Part shown: piece after piece, positions 24,001 through 30,701 of the stretch
Numbering within the stretch: the first letter of the stretch is position 1
Layout of the letters: each line of letters starts with the position of its first letter
DNA from: Phycisphaerae bacterium
GTDB taxonomy: Bacteria > Planctomycetota > Phycisphaerae > UBA1845
Reading direction: 5' to 3'
Length of the DNA stretch: 30,701 bases
Assembly: GCA_021604825.1 (NCBI GenBank)
Contig: BQJS01000029.1
Coordinates: 1 to 30,701 of the forward strand
Made by a program: the position numbers and the translations under genes
Notes under the pieces: model-generated
The model's database searches: none
What the model was told of the DNA's origin: nothing
The model's input: only the letters and a program-made list of their open reading frames with translations

Positions 24001-25782
24001 GCAGTACGCGCCGTCATCGCAGTCGCTGTCTTGCGAGCATTCGCCGCAGAACTCGTTGTCTTCGTCGCACAGGTCGGCTGAGCATGGCGGGGTGCCATCA
24101 AGGCAGCGTCCGTCATCGCAGGTTTCCGAACCGTTGCAGAATACGCCGTCGTCGCAATCGAGATTGGAATCGCACTCAAGGCAGAAGTCGCCGGATTCAT
24201 CGCACTGGTCGGCATCGCAAGGTGCGTTGCCAGCCTGGCATGCACCAGCCACGCAACTTTCCGCACCATTGCAGAATGCACCGTCGTCACAATCGGCGTC
24301 GACTGAACAGGTCACTGAGTCGGCCAACAAGAGCGACGGGATCAATGACATGTCGGAGCTGTCGATGTTGTAGTTGTGGATTTCGATCGCGAGTACGTTG
24401 GGTCCGTCGAGCATGAGTCCCGCGACGGAGAGGTGGATCTCTTCCGCGACGCCAGCTTCTCGGCCCGAATCTGCTTCAGTCCCTCGGGTGACGGGCGATC
24501 CCGGTGCGCCGATGTTGCGTCGAGCCACTTCGGTGCCGTTTAGGTAAGCGATAAACGAGTCGTCGTAGTCGATGACGAGGTTGAGGTTGGATACGCTTGA
24601 ACCCTGCGGGATCTCGAATTTGCGGCGGGCGTATACAGTGATGTAGCTGCCAGCCATGTCTGAGAGAACGGTGGCGTCGTCGCCGTCGCCATAACCGATT
24701 CCCGTCGGACCGACCAGCCAGTTGCCGTCGATAAAGAACGTGTCCGACCAACCAACCGACGGCGTACCTGATAGACCTTTCTGGTAATGCCATTGATCAC
24801 CGACCGCGATGAGGACATCCGAGCAAGCGTCGGTGGTTTCGTCGCAACCGCTGGTGGGGCAGGGAACGTCGCCGCCTTGGCACGCGCCGTCTACGCAGGA
24901 TTCAGAACCGTTGCAAAAGTCACCGTCGTCACATTCCGCGTCGGTCGTGCAACCGCCAGCCCCAGGACCGCCACCACCTGGGCCAGGAGGTACGGGTGGT
25001 TCTTCGTCGGCGATACAGGTGTCGGTGTCATCGTCACACTGATCGTCACCGCATGGTCCGTCACCGGACACGCACTGACCTTCGATGCACTCCTCGGCGC
25101 CATTGCAGAATAGTCCGTCATCGCAATCGGCGTCTTCGTCACATTCCGAAAGGTCCAGTTCTTCAACCTGGATGGTGAATTGCAACTCGAATAACATTTC
25201 ACCTAAGGGGGCGCCAGCACCGATCAGTCCAATTGAACGGGAGGCACCTTCGTGACCGGACACGGTCACTTCATATTCACCAGGCTCGGCAAATACGTGC
25301 GTAGCGCGTTCTCCCCGCACCAGACGGGTCGAATCGCCGAAATCCCAAGCGTAGGTCAATCGTAACCGCCTCAGCGGGTTGACTGCCTGAATTGCGAAAG
25401 ACCAAGTGTCGGGCGTCAACGGGCTGATGGGTTGGGCCAAGAGGCTGTATGAACCCGTGTTGCCGTCGCCATCGGTCACCGGCATGAGAACGCTACCCGA
25501 TGGAGGTGGATCAGCGGACAATTCAGCGATTTCCTCATCGGTGAATTCGTCCGACAGCTCGTCCGTTTGGGCGGCGCCACTTTCATCGTCAACCAGAGTT
25601 GAAAATTCAACCTCTCGATCGTCTTCGGCGTTCGAGTTGGTAGCGGTCTGACTGCCATCGTTGAGCTCGTCTTTGCTGTCTGACTCCGTCATGGACTGGC
25701 ATCCGACTGATGACGAAATCAAGAGCGCAAGGACGGTAGCGCCGAGTGGGCGCAGACCTAGACGGTCTTCGAACAAGTTCAT
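21016..25782 (-). CDS. Giant secreted multidomain lipoprotein with Cys-rich repeats, TSP3 repeats and C-terminal beta-helix
   Basis: A 1588-aa predicted surface lipoprotein. The signal ends in LISSSVGC (C28), followed by a long acidic Ser/Asp/Glu linker. A PKD-like domain lies at about 115-205 (YAWDFGDS ... FAEPGEYEVTV). Eight Cys-rich repeats of about 43-46 residues, with core CDDGxFCNGxExC, occur at about 214-256, 278-320, 492-718 (five in tandem) and 1052-1095. Between them are a galactose-binding-like beta-sandwich (322-488) and a concanavalin-like domain (723-929). Thrombospondin type 3 repeats (930-1050) have DSDGDGVxDCxDxCP motifs that should bind calcium. The C-terminus (1097-1588) is a right-handed beta-helix paralogous to the lipoprotein at 17584-19536. 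AGGAG sits 7 nt before the ATG. It probably binds or processes polysaccharide at the surface; enzymatic action is inferred only. Confidence 0.92.
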   Translation of the reverse strand: MNLFEDRLGLRPLGATVLALLISSSVGCQSMTESDSKDELNDGSQTATNSNAEDDREVEFSTLVDDESGAAQTDELSDEFTDEEIAELSADPPPSGSVLMPVTDGDGNTGSYSLLAQPISPLTPDTWSFAIQAVNPLRRLRLTYAWDFGDSTRLVRGERATHVFAEPGEYEVTVSGHEGASRSIGLIGAGAPLGEMLFELQFTIQVEELDLSECDEDADCDDGLFCNGAEECIEGQCVSGDGPCGDDQCDDDTDTCIADEEPPVPPGPGGGGPGAGGCTTDAECDDGDFCNGSESCVDGACQGGDVPCPTSGCDETTDACSDVLIAVGDQWHYQKGLSGTPSVGWSDTFFIDGNWLVGPTGIGYGDGDDATVLSDMAGSYITVYARRKFEIPQGSSVSNLNLVIDYDDSFIAYLNGTEVARRNIGAPGSPVTRGTEADSGREAGVAEEIHLSVAGLMLDGPNVLAIEIHNYNIDSSDMSLIPSLLLADSVTCSVDADCDDGAFCNGAESCVAGACQAGNAPCDADQCDESGDFCLECDSNLDCDDGVFCNGSETCDDGRCLDGTPPCSADLCDEDNEFCGECSQDSDCDDGAYCNGVELCDAGSCVAGVAPCDDANLCNEGADRCDDCGNDADCDDGQFCNGSETCNNGTCKTGVAPCGSDLCAEDRNVCDECANDSDCSDNLFCNGAEYCDTGVCMAGEAPCDDASGESCNEDNDVCDVESSGGGFVQDFQGLSDGSDPVNWFDTGANNSLSQNDGLFKVQTAGGDKVLGTTSTQTNIHSHWVGDGSGSWTAYEFSGRMRATSSTGGVGVTFFSDFPNTDSYYRLREWGGGTFHISPHGTDISGGQTDSGVSLSAGTWFNFLVELEDTGSRTEIRAKVWAEGSNEPNNWQIDCYDDRNTRATQGTIGVWSMGAGDKQWDDFGVEFLNCDEDSDGDGEPDCSDGCPNDASKQSAGQCGCDVAETDSDGDGVADCVDQCPGQADVDSDGDDTLDCNDECPDDADKTEAGECGCGTADVDSDDDGVADCNDVCPGFDDNVDNDNDGTPDGCQPCGSNADCDDGLYCNGVEVCQSGSCVAGTLPCDSDEFCNEGTDSCDADGWVAPIGIPEPTFGVRETVANTYGSDSYYTHWVDRNHGSATDSNNPNGSPSKPRVTVPTNLPAGSVVELRGGPYNYSSGGDLQMSANGTAQQPVFVRGPRTGARPRITRSVNFGGKYMIVENIEFDGANGMFTDGGDHHIAVRNSEFIGGGGAGILIISWDGSTMHDIVISNCVIHDWGNWQANFDEDFHGINVGHKVNNIWLLDNEMYHNSGDGVQINGGQGGWSSTHHIYLGRNEAWENKQTGFWAKQSSHVIMSENIAHGNRPSDSSLHAAGMGGQYDPNPIWFLYNEIYDCDTGFAQMSGDGGGGNSYYIGNVIHDLHDSNNDFNAGSAWSNAAFTLIGTNNRYILSNTVYNVPAGINGPATYGSYVIANNIISNINESGGRHIMLEYPGAVNNSSITNCLFYQNGSAVDIQWANSYPQATSFSGSFSANPMFVSPGSDNFALQAGSPAIGAGSSNAEESVFNTFESTYGVSIRPNRATVDIGAPF
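22633..22995 (-). repeat. Thrombospondin type 3 repeat region (coding)
   Basis: This segment encodes residues 930-1050 of the giant protein: successive acidic repeats of the form D-x-D-x-D-G-x-x-D-C-x-D-x-C-P, interspersed with AGxCGCG(T/D) cysteine links. In known TSP3 domains such repeats wrap around many calcium ions and act as stiff spacers. Here they separate the concanavalin-like domain from the last Cys-rich unit and the beta-helix. Confidence 0.85.
23623..24315 (-). repeat. Tandem array of five Cys-rich repeats (coding)
   Basis: Residues 490-720 of the giant protein consist of five back-to-back copies of a unit of about 45 residues (about 135 bp) with core CDDGxFCNGxExC and a GxAPCxxxxC second half. 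Three further isolated copies lie outside this array. The repeat is also visible in the DNA, so the number of units could change by recombination or slippage. Confidence 0.85.
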
Positions 25783-25788
25783 ATTTTG

Positions 25789-25793
25789 CTCCT
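25789..25793 (-). promoter_or_regulatory. Shine-Dalgarno AGGAG of the giant gene
   Basis: On the minus strand TAGGAGCAAAAT leads directly into the ATG at 25782. This is one of the best ribosome sites in the window and fixes the start, which also gives a proper lipoprotein signal peptide. I did not find a convincing promoter further upstream. Confidence 0.75.
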
Positions 25794-26036
25794 AGGTTGC
25801 CGCTGGGTGGCGCGGAAAACCGCGTCGGTTACAGCTTGGCGAGACTCTTCCCCCTAAACTTCTTGGAACCTACGATTCGCTGGGTGAACGGGGCAAGATG
25901 TCTTCCCTCGACGGCAAACCATCGGATGGGTTGAGGGGGGTTAACCAGCGATAATGTCCGGCAAAAAATGCCGATCGCGATTGGACGACCAATAAACCTT
26001 GGGGGTATCTGAGTTTGCGAAATCAGAAGTATTTAT

Positions 26037-26051
26037 CCCCAAATTTTGGGG
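26037..26051. promoter_or_regulatory. Perfect short palindrome, possible operator
   Basis: CCCCAAA and TTTGGGG are perfectly symmetrical around a single T in the divergent gap. The size and symmetry suit a dimeric DNA-binding protein, but no consensus is recognised. Confidence 0.3.
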
Positions 26052-26157
26052 CCGAAAAAGAAGAAATTCTCGCTTTAAGATCATCAAGACACGGTGCCAC
26101 GTTTACGATTCTGCTTGATTCAAGTCACCATTTTCCTCTCATGTTCCCACTGACAAT

Positions 26158-26197
26158 CCCCGTCAAAAAACATGGGGCCCCGTCGAAAATCATGGGT
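26158..26197. repeat. Tandem direct repeat of 20 bp, possible regulator binding sites
   Basis: Two adjacent 20-bp units (26158-26177 and 26178-26197) agree at 17 of 20 positions and start with CCCCGTC, have an A-tract in the middle and end in CATGGG. The length is close to two helical turns, so two proteins would bind on the same face. The site lies about 230 bp before the glycosyltransferase start and 375 bp before the giant gene. Confidence 0.5.
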
Positions 26198-26429
26198 GGC
26201 GGTTTCTTGTTTCCGATCAGAATCCAGCCGGACAGTGAACAGGAGCGATGGTGTATTGCACCCACCGAAGTCGCGTTGCATTGAACGAATACCCCTAATC
26301 GCACGCGGCGATGCAGTTCGTGTTTGTGTTGATTTGATTTAAACGTGAGATCGCCAATCGCAGTTCGGCGGATCGTCTTGAAATGGTTTTCTATTGCGGT
26401 TTGTAGCGAAGCGGGCAAGATCACACGCA

Positions 26430-27542
26430 ATGCAAATCCTCGCACTTCAACGCGGTAAGTTCTCGGGCATCAGTAATGCGCTGCTGGATGCGTGGAGCGT
26501 CGGCGCGCCCGATGACCAAGTCGTGCGCTGCGATCTGGACGAGGGGTATTTTGAAAACAAAGTAGATAAACTGAGAGCCCTACCCGAGTTGGTTAAGGCC
26601 AGTGCTTCAATGGGCATCGCCGAAGCACGGCGGAGTTATCGGCAGATCGCCCTACGCTCACGCTCCAACCTCGCCCGACTTGAACGCGCGGTAGGGGAGG
26701 CCTGCGATCGTCATCGCCACGAATGCACGTTGACGTTTCAGACGTTGATTCCAGTGCCGCCTTCCGACAAGCCCAACTTCATCTACACGGACCATGCGAT
26801 TCTGACGAACCGTTACTATCCCGATGGGGAAGCAGCGATTGCCCGTTGGCGCGATTGGCTACCGACCGAGAAGGCACTGATTCAACAAGCAGCGATGGTC
26901 TTTACCATGAGCCGGCACGTCACTGATTCGCTCATCGAGTTTTACAGCATCCCGAGCGAGCGCGTTCAATGTGTGGGGGCGGGGTTCAACGCCCGCAGGC
27001 AAGATTCCGACATCGAAACCCCAGCCCGAACCAAGAGCATTCTTTTCGTGGGTTTGGATTGGGAGCGAAAGGGCGGTCCACAACTCGTCGAAGCGTTCGC
27101 CCGCGTCCGAAAAACGCAACCCGACGCGAAGCTTGTCGTGGTGGGATGTGAGCCCGACGTCAAAGTAGACGGGGTCGAGGTTCTCGGCGTCGTTCCGATC
27201 GAGCGCGTGGGTGATTTGATGTCCGAAGCGTGCTGTTTCTGCATGCCCAGCCTGCGCGAGCCCTTCGGACTTGTTTATCTTGAGGCGATGAACGCGGGGT
27301 TACCGGTCGTCGCTTTAAACCTTGGGGCGCCGCGCGATCTGGTCGAAAATGGTGAGACAGGATTCCTCGTTGAACCCAACGACATCGCGGGCTTGGCAGG
27401 GGCACTTGAAAAAATTGTCGCGAATTTGGAAGTTTGCGCTATGATGGGTAGTAGAGCGCGCGATAACGTTTCCGCCAATTACACCTGGGAACTTACGCAG
27501 GAACGCATGGCAGCGGCGATGCGTGAAGTGATGGCGTCATGA
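26430..27542 (+). CDS. Glycosyltransferase family 4 (GT-B fold)
   Basis: A 370-aa GT4 enzyme that restarts the plus-strand polysaccharide locus after the minus-strand island. The C-terminal donor half is unambiguous: SILFVGLDWERKGGPQLVEA, AKLVVVGCEPDV, and the EX7E motif inside REPFGLVYLEAMNAGLPVV, followed by ENGETGFLVEPND. The N-terminal half has YTDHAILTNRYY and VFTMSRHVTDSLI, where FTxSxxV precedes the GT-B linker. ATG 26430 is preferred to the upstream in-frame TTG at 26394, which would add 12 basic residues with no function; the ribosome site is weak. A gap of 16 nt leads to the next gene, so they probably share a transcript. Confidence 0.9.
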   Translation: MQILALQRGKFSGISNALLDAWSVGAPDDQVVRCDLDEGYFENKVDKLRALPELVKASASMGIAEARRSYRQIALRSRSNLARLERAVGEACDRHRHECTLTFQTLIPVPPSDKPNFIYTDHAILTNRYYPDGEAAIARWRDWLPTEKALIQQAAMVFTMSRHVTDSLIEFYSIPSERVQCVGAGFNARRQDSDIETPARTKSILFVGLDWERKGGPQLVEAFARVRKTQPDAKLVVVGCEPDVKVDGVEVLGVVPIERVGDLMSEACCFCMPSLREPFGLVYLEAMNAGLPVVALNLGAPRDLVENGETGFLVEPNDIAGLAGALEKIVANLEVCAMMGSRARDNVSANYTWELTQERMAAAMREVMAS

Positions 27543-27558
27543 CCGGTTTGAGGCGAAT

Positions 27559-28599
27559 ATGCCTGCGGATCGGCGGTTTTTGGTAAGTGAATTGATGTCT
27601 GAGACCAGTCAAACTGAATCCAAGATGAGTAACGGCGACGTACAGCCCAAGGTTAGTGTTGGTGTGCCCGTATATAACGGTGAGCGCTTTCTCGAGGGTT
27701 GCCTCGACGCCCTGCTCGCTCAGACCTACGGTGATTTCGAAATCATCATTTCCGATAACGGTTCAACCGACTCGACCATGCAGATCTGCCGCCGCTACGC
27801 AGATCGGGACTCGAGGATTCGTTACTATCGAACAGATGTCAATCACGGTGCCGCGTGGAATTTTAATCGGACCGTGAAACTCGCAAACGGCATGTACTTC
27901 AAGTGGGCTGCCCACGATGATCTTTGCGCTCCGGAGTTTCTCCAATCGTGCGTTGATGTCTTGGACAGCGATGAGTCGGTGGTGTTGGCTTGCCCGAAAC
28001 CGCGCGTGATCAATGATCGCGGCGAGAAGATGGAACCTTACGGCATCGCCTTGAAGACCGACGCACCAGAACCCCATGTCCGATATGGCGAAGTTGTTCG
28101 AGGTGACGTGGGTTACAAATGCTTCGAGGTGTTTGGGCTCTATCGCATGAGTGCGCTGAAGAACACTGAGTTGATTGGAAACTACCCGCACGGTGATGGC
28201 GTGCTGTTGGCGCGCCTTGCGCTTTTCGGACGCTTTCAAGAAGTGCCTGAAGAATGGTTTTTCCCGCGAGAGCATGCGGGCCAATCGATGCAGGCGATGA
28301 AAGATCGCTACGCTTATTCGGACTGGTTTGATACGAAGCGGACGGGGCGAATCATCTTTCCCACGTGGCGCATGTTTTGGGAATACTTTCGCGCGATCGG
28401 TGGCACGCCAACATCCCTTTGGCAGCGCATGATGTGCCAGGCATATCTGTTGCGATCTGCGATTTCGTATCGCCGCAAATTCGTTCGCGACATTGTGGGT
28501 GCGTGGCACATGCGTCGCCGTCGTCGGGTGGTTATTCCCAAGTCAGCGTCTGCAGTCTCATCGGCATCGTCGTCGAGCGGGGGATCGTCTGACCGATGA
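27559..28599 (+). CDS. Glycosyltransferase family 2 (GT-A fold)
   Basis: A 346-aa GT2 enzyme, the only GT-A type one in the window. The nucleotide-binding region opens with KVSVGVPVYNGERFLEGCLDALLAQ and continues with IIISDNGSTDSTMQI; the metal-binding acidic pair lies in AHDDLCAPEF (D120, D121). After this core come about 200 residues with no obvious membrane helix, including REHAGQSM and a basic C-terminal tail with Ser-rich end. It probably adds a beta-linked sugar to the repeat unit by inversion. The ATG at 27559 has GAGG 5 nt upstream; ATG 27595 is a possible later start. The stop overlaps the next start as ATGA. Confidence 0.92.
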   Translation: MPADRRFLVSELMSETSQTESKMSNGDVQPKVSVGVPVYNGERFLEGCLDALLAQTYGDFEIIISDNGSTDSTMQICRRYADRDSRIRYYRTDVNHGAAWNFNRTVKLANGMYFKWAAHDDLCAPEFLQSCVDVLDSDESVVLACPKPRVINDRGEKMEPYGIALKTDAPEPHVRYGEVVRGDVGYKCFEVFGLYRMSALKNTELIGNYPHGDGVLLARLALFGRFQEVPEEWFFPREHAGQSMQAMKDRYAYSDWFDTKRTGRIIFPTWRMFWEYFRAIGGTPTSLWQRMMCQAYLLRSAISYRRKFVRDIVGAWHMRRRRRVVIPKSASAVSSASSSSGGSSDR

Positions 28600-29834
28600 A
28601 GGTCGCCTTCATCAACCACCCCTGGGACACGGTCGATCTGTCTGCGTTATCGGGTTCGCTTCCCATTTGGACGTACGAGGTGGCCAAGCGCCTGCCGAGC
28701 AACCACAACATTACCATTTACGCCCGCCGAAACTCCAAGCAGCCAGCCACCCAAACAGTTGACAATTTGACCGTGCGTCGGATTTCGACCGACGTCGATC
28801 CGCTCGAGCACAAGTTGCTGCGGAGGCTACCGCTGATTTGGACTGCGCGGAGACCGTTTTTCGCGTCGCGCTTTTATTATCGCTCGTTCATCGGTCAGGT
28901 AGCGGCATCGCTCAAAGCCCATCCCGTTGACATCGTCCACATCCACAACTTCGCCCAATACGCATTGATCATCCGCCGCGTCTTGCCGCGAGCTAAGATT
29001 TGCGTCCACATGCATTGCGAGTGGCTGTCACAACTCGATGAAGCTTGGGTTGCGAAGTGTTTGCCTTCGATCGATGCCGTATTTGCGTGTAGCCAATATT
29101 TGGTTGACCGTGTCGTGCAGCGACACCCGCAGCATGCGAATAAGTGCCACTGTATTCACAATGGCGTCAACACCGAGACGTTCTCGCCGCCCGCGTCTTC
29201 GCATGCGTCCGATACGGCGCGGATTCTTTTCGTAGGGCGCTTGTCGCCTGAGAAGGGCGTCCATGTTTTGGCCGAGGCATTTAATGAAATCGCCAAGCGT
29301 GTGCCGAATGCAGTATTGGAACTTGTTGGACCGGACGGCTCGGCGCCGCAGGAGTTTATCGTCGGTCTGAGCGATGACGAACGCGTCAAGGCTCTCTCGA
29401 GATTCTATGAAGGTAACTATTCGGACCATTTGCGCAGTGGATTGAATGCGGAGGCGGCAACTCGCACACAGTTCGTGGGCGGGCTGCCGCAAGTCGATCT
29501 GATTGAGCGATACCGAGCAGCCGACATTCTGGTGAACCCATCGTTGAGTGAGGCGTTTGGCATGAGTCTCGTCGAGGCGATGGCCTGTGGAACATGTGTG
29601 GTTGCCGCGAAGACTGGCGGCATGACTGAAATCGTCGAACCAAGTGCGACGGGTATTCTCGTGGAGCCCGATCATCCGGTCGCGTTGGCTGACGCGATTT
29701 GCGATGCGCTAAATGACTCCGCGAGTTGCAGAGGTATGGGGGCGGCAGGTCGCAAACGGGCATTGGCGTGTTTCACTTGGGACAAGATCGCGGGCGACGT
29801 GAGCGAGCAATACAATGACCTCTTTCGCGGATAA
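28596..29834 (+). CDS. Glycosyltransferase family 4 (GT-B fold)
   Basis: A 412-aa GT4 enzyme coupled by ATGA to the GT2 gene. The N-terminal half has VAFINHPWDT and VDIVHIHNFAQYALIIRR, then ICVHMHCEWLSQLDE, which is the acceptor-side region of GT4 proteins. The C-terminal half has RILFVGRLSPEKGVHVLAEA, AVLELVGPDGS, and an EX7E motif within SEAFGMSLVEAMACGTCVV followed by ATGILVEPDHP. An insertion around 240-290 (DERVKALSRFYEGNYSDHLR) makes it slightly longer than its relatives. The gene overlaps the next by 20 nt. The enzyme should add a sugar with retained configuration; which one is unknown. Confidence 0.93.
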   Translation: MKVAFINHPWDTVDLSALSGSLPIWTYEVAKRLPSNHNITIYARRNSKQPATQTVDNLTVRRISTDVDPLEHKLLRRLPLIWTARRPFFASRFYYRSFIGQVAASLKAHPVDIVHIHNFAQYALIIRRVLPRAKICVHMHCEWLSQLDEAWVAKCLPSIDAVFACSQYLVDRVVQRHPQHANKCHCIHNGVNTETFSPPASSHASDTARILFVGRLSPEKGVHVLAEAFNEIAKRVPNAVLELVGPDGSAPQEFIVGLSDDERVKALSRFYEGNYSDHLRSGLNAEAATRTQFVGGLPQVDLIERYRAADILVNPSLSEAFGMSLVEAMACGTCVVAAKTGGMTEIVEPSATGILVEPDHPVALADAICDALNDSASCRGMGAAGRKRALACFTWDKIAGDVSEQYNDLFRG

Positions 29835-30663
29835 TCAGCTTGCCCCACCTGGTTTTTTCGCTCGTCGTAGACGGCAGCGTTTGCATGCGCAAATGCGTTC
29901 GTGCCCGGACTTGAATGATTACACGAAACGGGCCATCGTTTTTGCGCCGCATCAGGATGATGAAGTGCTTGGATGCGGTGGAACCATCATCAAGAAAGTG
30001 AAACAGGGGGGAGACGTTCACATCGTATTCATGACCAACGGGCGGCGATCGCACGCGGGTCACATGGGTGTCGACGAAATGATCGCGCTTCGTCGCAAAG
30101 AAGCGCTGGCGGCGGCGAAGATTCTCGGCGTCGGCGAAGATCGCGTTACCATCCTGGATCTTCCCGACGGCAAACTCAGCGGCCATCGCAGCGAAGCGGT
30201 GGCGTCGGTTTGCACACTGCTCGAGTGTATTCAGCCTGACGAAGTTTATATTCCATCACGATACGACGGACCGGCTGACCACTTGGCCACGTTTCAATTC
30301 GTCACCGAAGCATTGCAAGCCACGCGACAAACACCGCGCACGATTGAGTACGCGGTGTGGTTCTGGCACTATTGGCCTTGGGTGAATTCTGACGAGCGGA
30401 TCGTACGGTCAACACTGCGGGCGATCGCCAATGCACTGATCAGACCCATTCGGATGCGTCGGGAATTCAACACGTGCGTGAGTATCTCAGAGCATCATGA
30501 CCAGAAACTCGCCGCCCTGGCTGCGCACGAGTCGCAGGTCAAACGATTGATGCCTGAATGCGATTGGCCGATCCTCAGTGATGTTTCCGGGGGAGCTTGG
30601 CTCGAAGCCTGCACCCAGGATGTCGAAATCTTTGCGGTGCAGAACGGTGCCATCGAGAAATAA
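29815..30663 (+). CDS. PIG-L/LmbE family zinc-dependent N-deacetylase
   Basis: A 282-aa protein of the PIG-L family, whose members remove acetyl groups from N-acetylglucosamine-type sugars using zinc. The zinc motif appears as PHQDDEVLGCGG (from P45; H46, D48 and D49 are the expected ligands and base), with Gln instead of the usual Pro at the third position. The third ligand is the histidine in DHLATF (D155-H156). The N-terminal 40 residues are basic and could touch the membrane. It starts 20 nt inside the previous glycosyltransferase gene, so it belongs to the same operon. In this setting it probably frees an amino group in the polysaccharide precursor. A few bases after the stop end the window. 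Confidence 0.9.
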   Translation: MTSFADNQLAPPGFFARRRRQRLHAQMRSCPDLNDYTKRAIVFAPHQDDEVLGCGGTIIKKVKQGGDVHIVFMTNGRRSHAGHMGVDEMIALRRKEALAAAKILGVGEDRVTILDLPDGKLSGHRSEAVASVCTLLECIQPDEVYIPSRYDGPADHLATFQFVTEALQATRQTPRTIEYAVWFWHYWPWVNSDERIVRSTLRAIANALIRPIRMRREFNTCVSISEHHDQKLAALAAHESQVKRLMPECDWPILSDVSGGAWLEACTQDVEIFAVQNGAIEK

Positions 30664-30701
30664 ACGTCGCGCCGAATAGTTCGATTCCAAAACCAAGCGA
30701 G

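Larger units (their letters stand above)
25783..26429. other. Divergent intergenic region between the giant gene and the next glycosyltransferase
   Basis: This 647-bp gap separates divergently transcribed genes and must hold both promoters, but I cannot assign either with confidence. It is richer in A/T tracts than the genes around it. It contains a CCCCAAA-T-TTTGGGG palindrome (26037-26051), a GGCA-AAAAA-TGCC small hairpin (25970-25982) and a tandem 20-bp repeat (26158-26197). An open frame starting with TTG at 26015 has no ribosome site and no recognisable protein features. Confidence 0.6.

Noticed and set aside
23623..24315. Regular repeats that might suggest a CRISPR array
   Set aside because: The unit is about 135 bp, coding, and varies as a protein repeat would; there are no short identical repeats with unique spacers and no cas genes.
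22191..24416. Arg/Cys-rich and Ser/Gln-rich plus-strand frames opposite the giant gene
   Set aside because: The periodic composition is the antisense of the Cys-rich and TSP3 repeats; the minus-strand gene has signal peptide, ribosome site and clear domains.
26015..26284. Possible 89-codon gene in the divergent gap
   Set aside because: TTG start without ribosome site, composition unlike nearby proteins, and it spans the palindrome and tandem repeat that look regulatory.

Overview
The window looks like chromosomal DNA of a member of the Planctomycetota, possibly the Phycisphaerae. The best taxonomic clue is a pair of small membrane proteins ending in a Cys-x2-Cys-x-Tyr-Asp-Leu-Thr-Gly ... Cys-x-Glu-Cys-Gly zinc ribbon, which I associate with that phylum. 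Moderately high GC, many GTG/TTG starts, and very large secreted proteins with Cys-rich, thrombospondin-type-3 and beta-helix modules fit but are not decisive. This is inference from protein style, not from a marker gene.

Positions 50-17335 (all + strand) hold a dense Wzx/Wzy-type exopolysaccharide locus. In order: a fused sugar-1-phosphate transferase, a Wza-like lipoprotein of the outer-membrane export family, an unrecognised probably all-helical protein, a WecG/TagA/CpsF glycosyltransferase, a Wzy/O-antigen-ligase-type polymerase, a sulfotransferase, a Wzx flippase, two GT4 glycosyltransferases, a divergent protein that may have a NodB fold, another GT4 enzyme, an AsnB-type amidotransferase and a SAM methyltransferase. 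Many neighbours overlap by ATGA/GTGA, so they are probably translationally coupled. The locus resumes at 26430-30663 (+) with GT4, GT2 and GT4 glycosyltransferases and a PIG-L/LmbE deacetylase.

Positions 17336-26429 break this run. Two secreted beta-helix proteins (650 and 1588 aa) lie on the minus strand and are paralogous over about 490 residues. Between them, on the plus strand, are the two zinc-ribbon membrane proteins. Two copies of a ~152-bp inverted-repeat element with near-identical 27-bp arms (REPIN-like) each sit between convergent genes. A strong intrinsic terminator serves the giant gene, and a good sigma70-like promoter serves the smaller beta-helix gene.

Taken together: the first transferase loads a sugar phosphate on undecaprenyl phosphate; GT26, GT4 and GT2 enzymes extend the repeat unit; sulfotransferase, amidotransferase, methyltransferase and deacetylase decorate it; Wzx flips and Wzy polymerises it; the Wza-like lipoprotein exports it. 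The beta-helix proteins are candidates to bind, cut or epimerise the finished polymer outside the cell. No Wzc-type co-polymerase is visible here, so the locus probably continues beyond the window. I see no rRNA, tRNA, CRISPR array, transposase or prophage gene.
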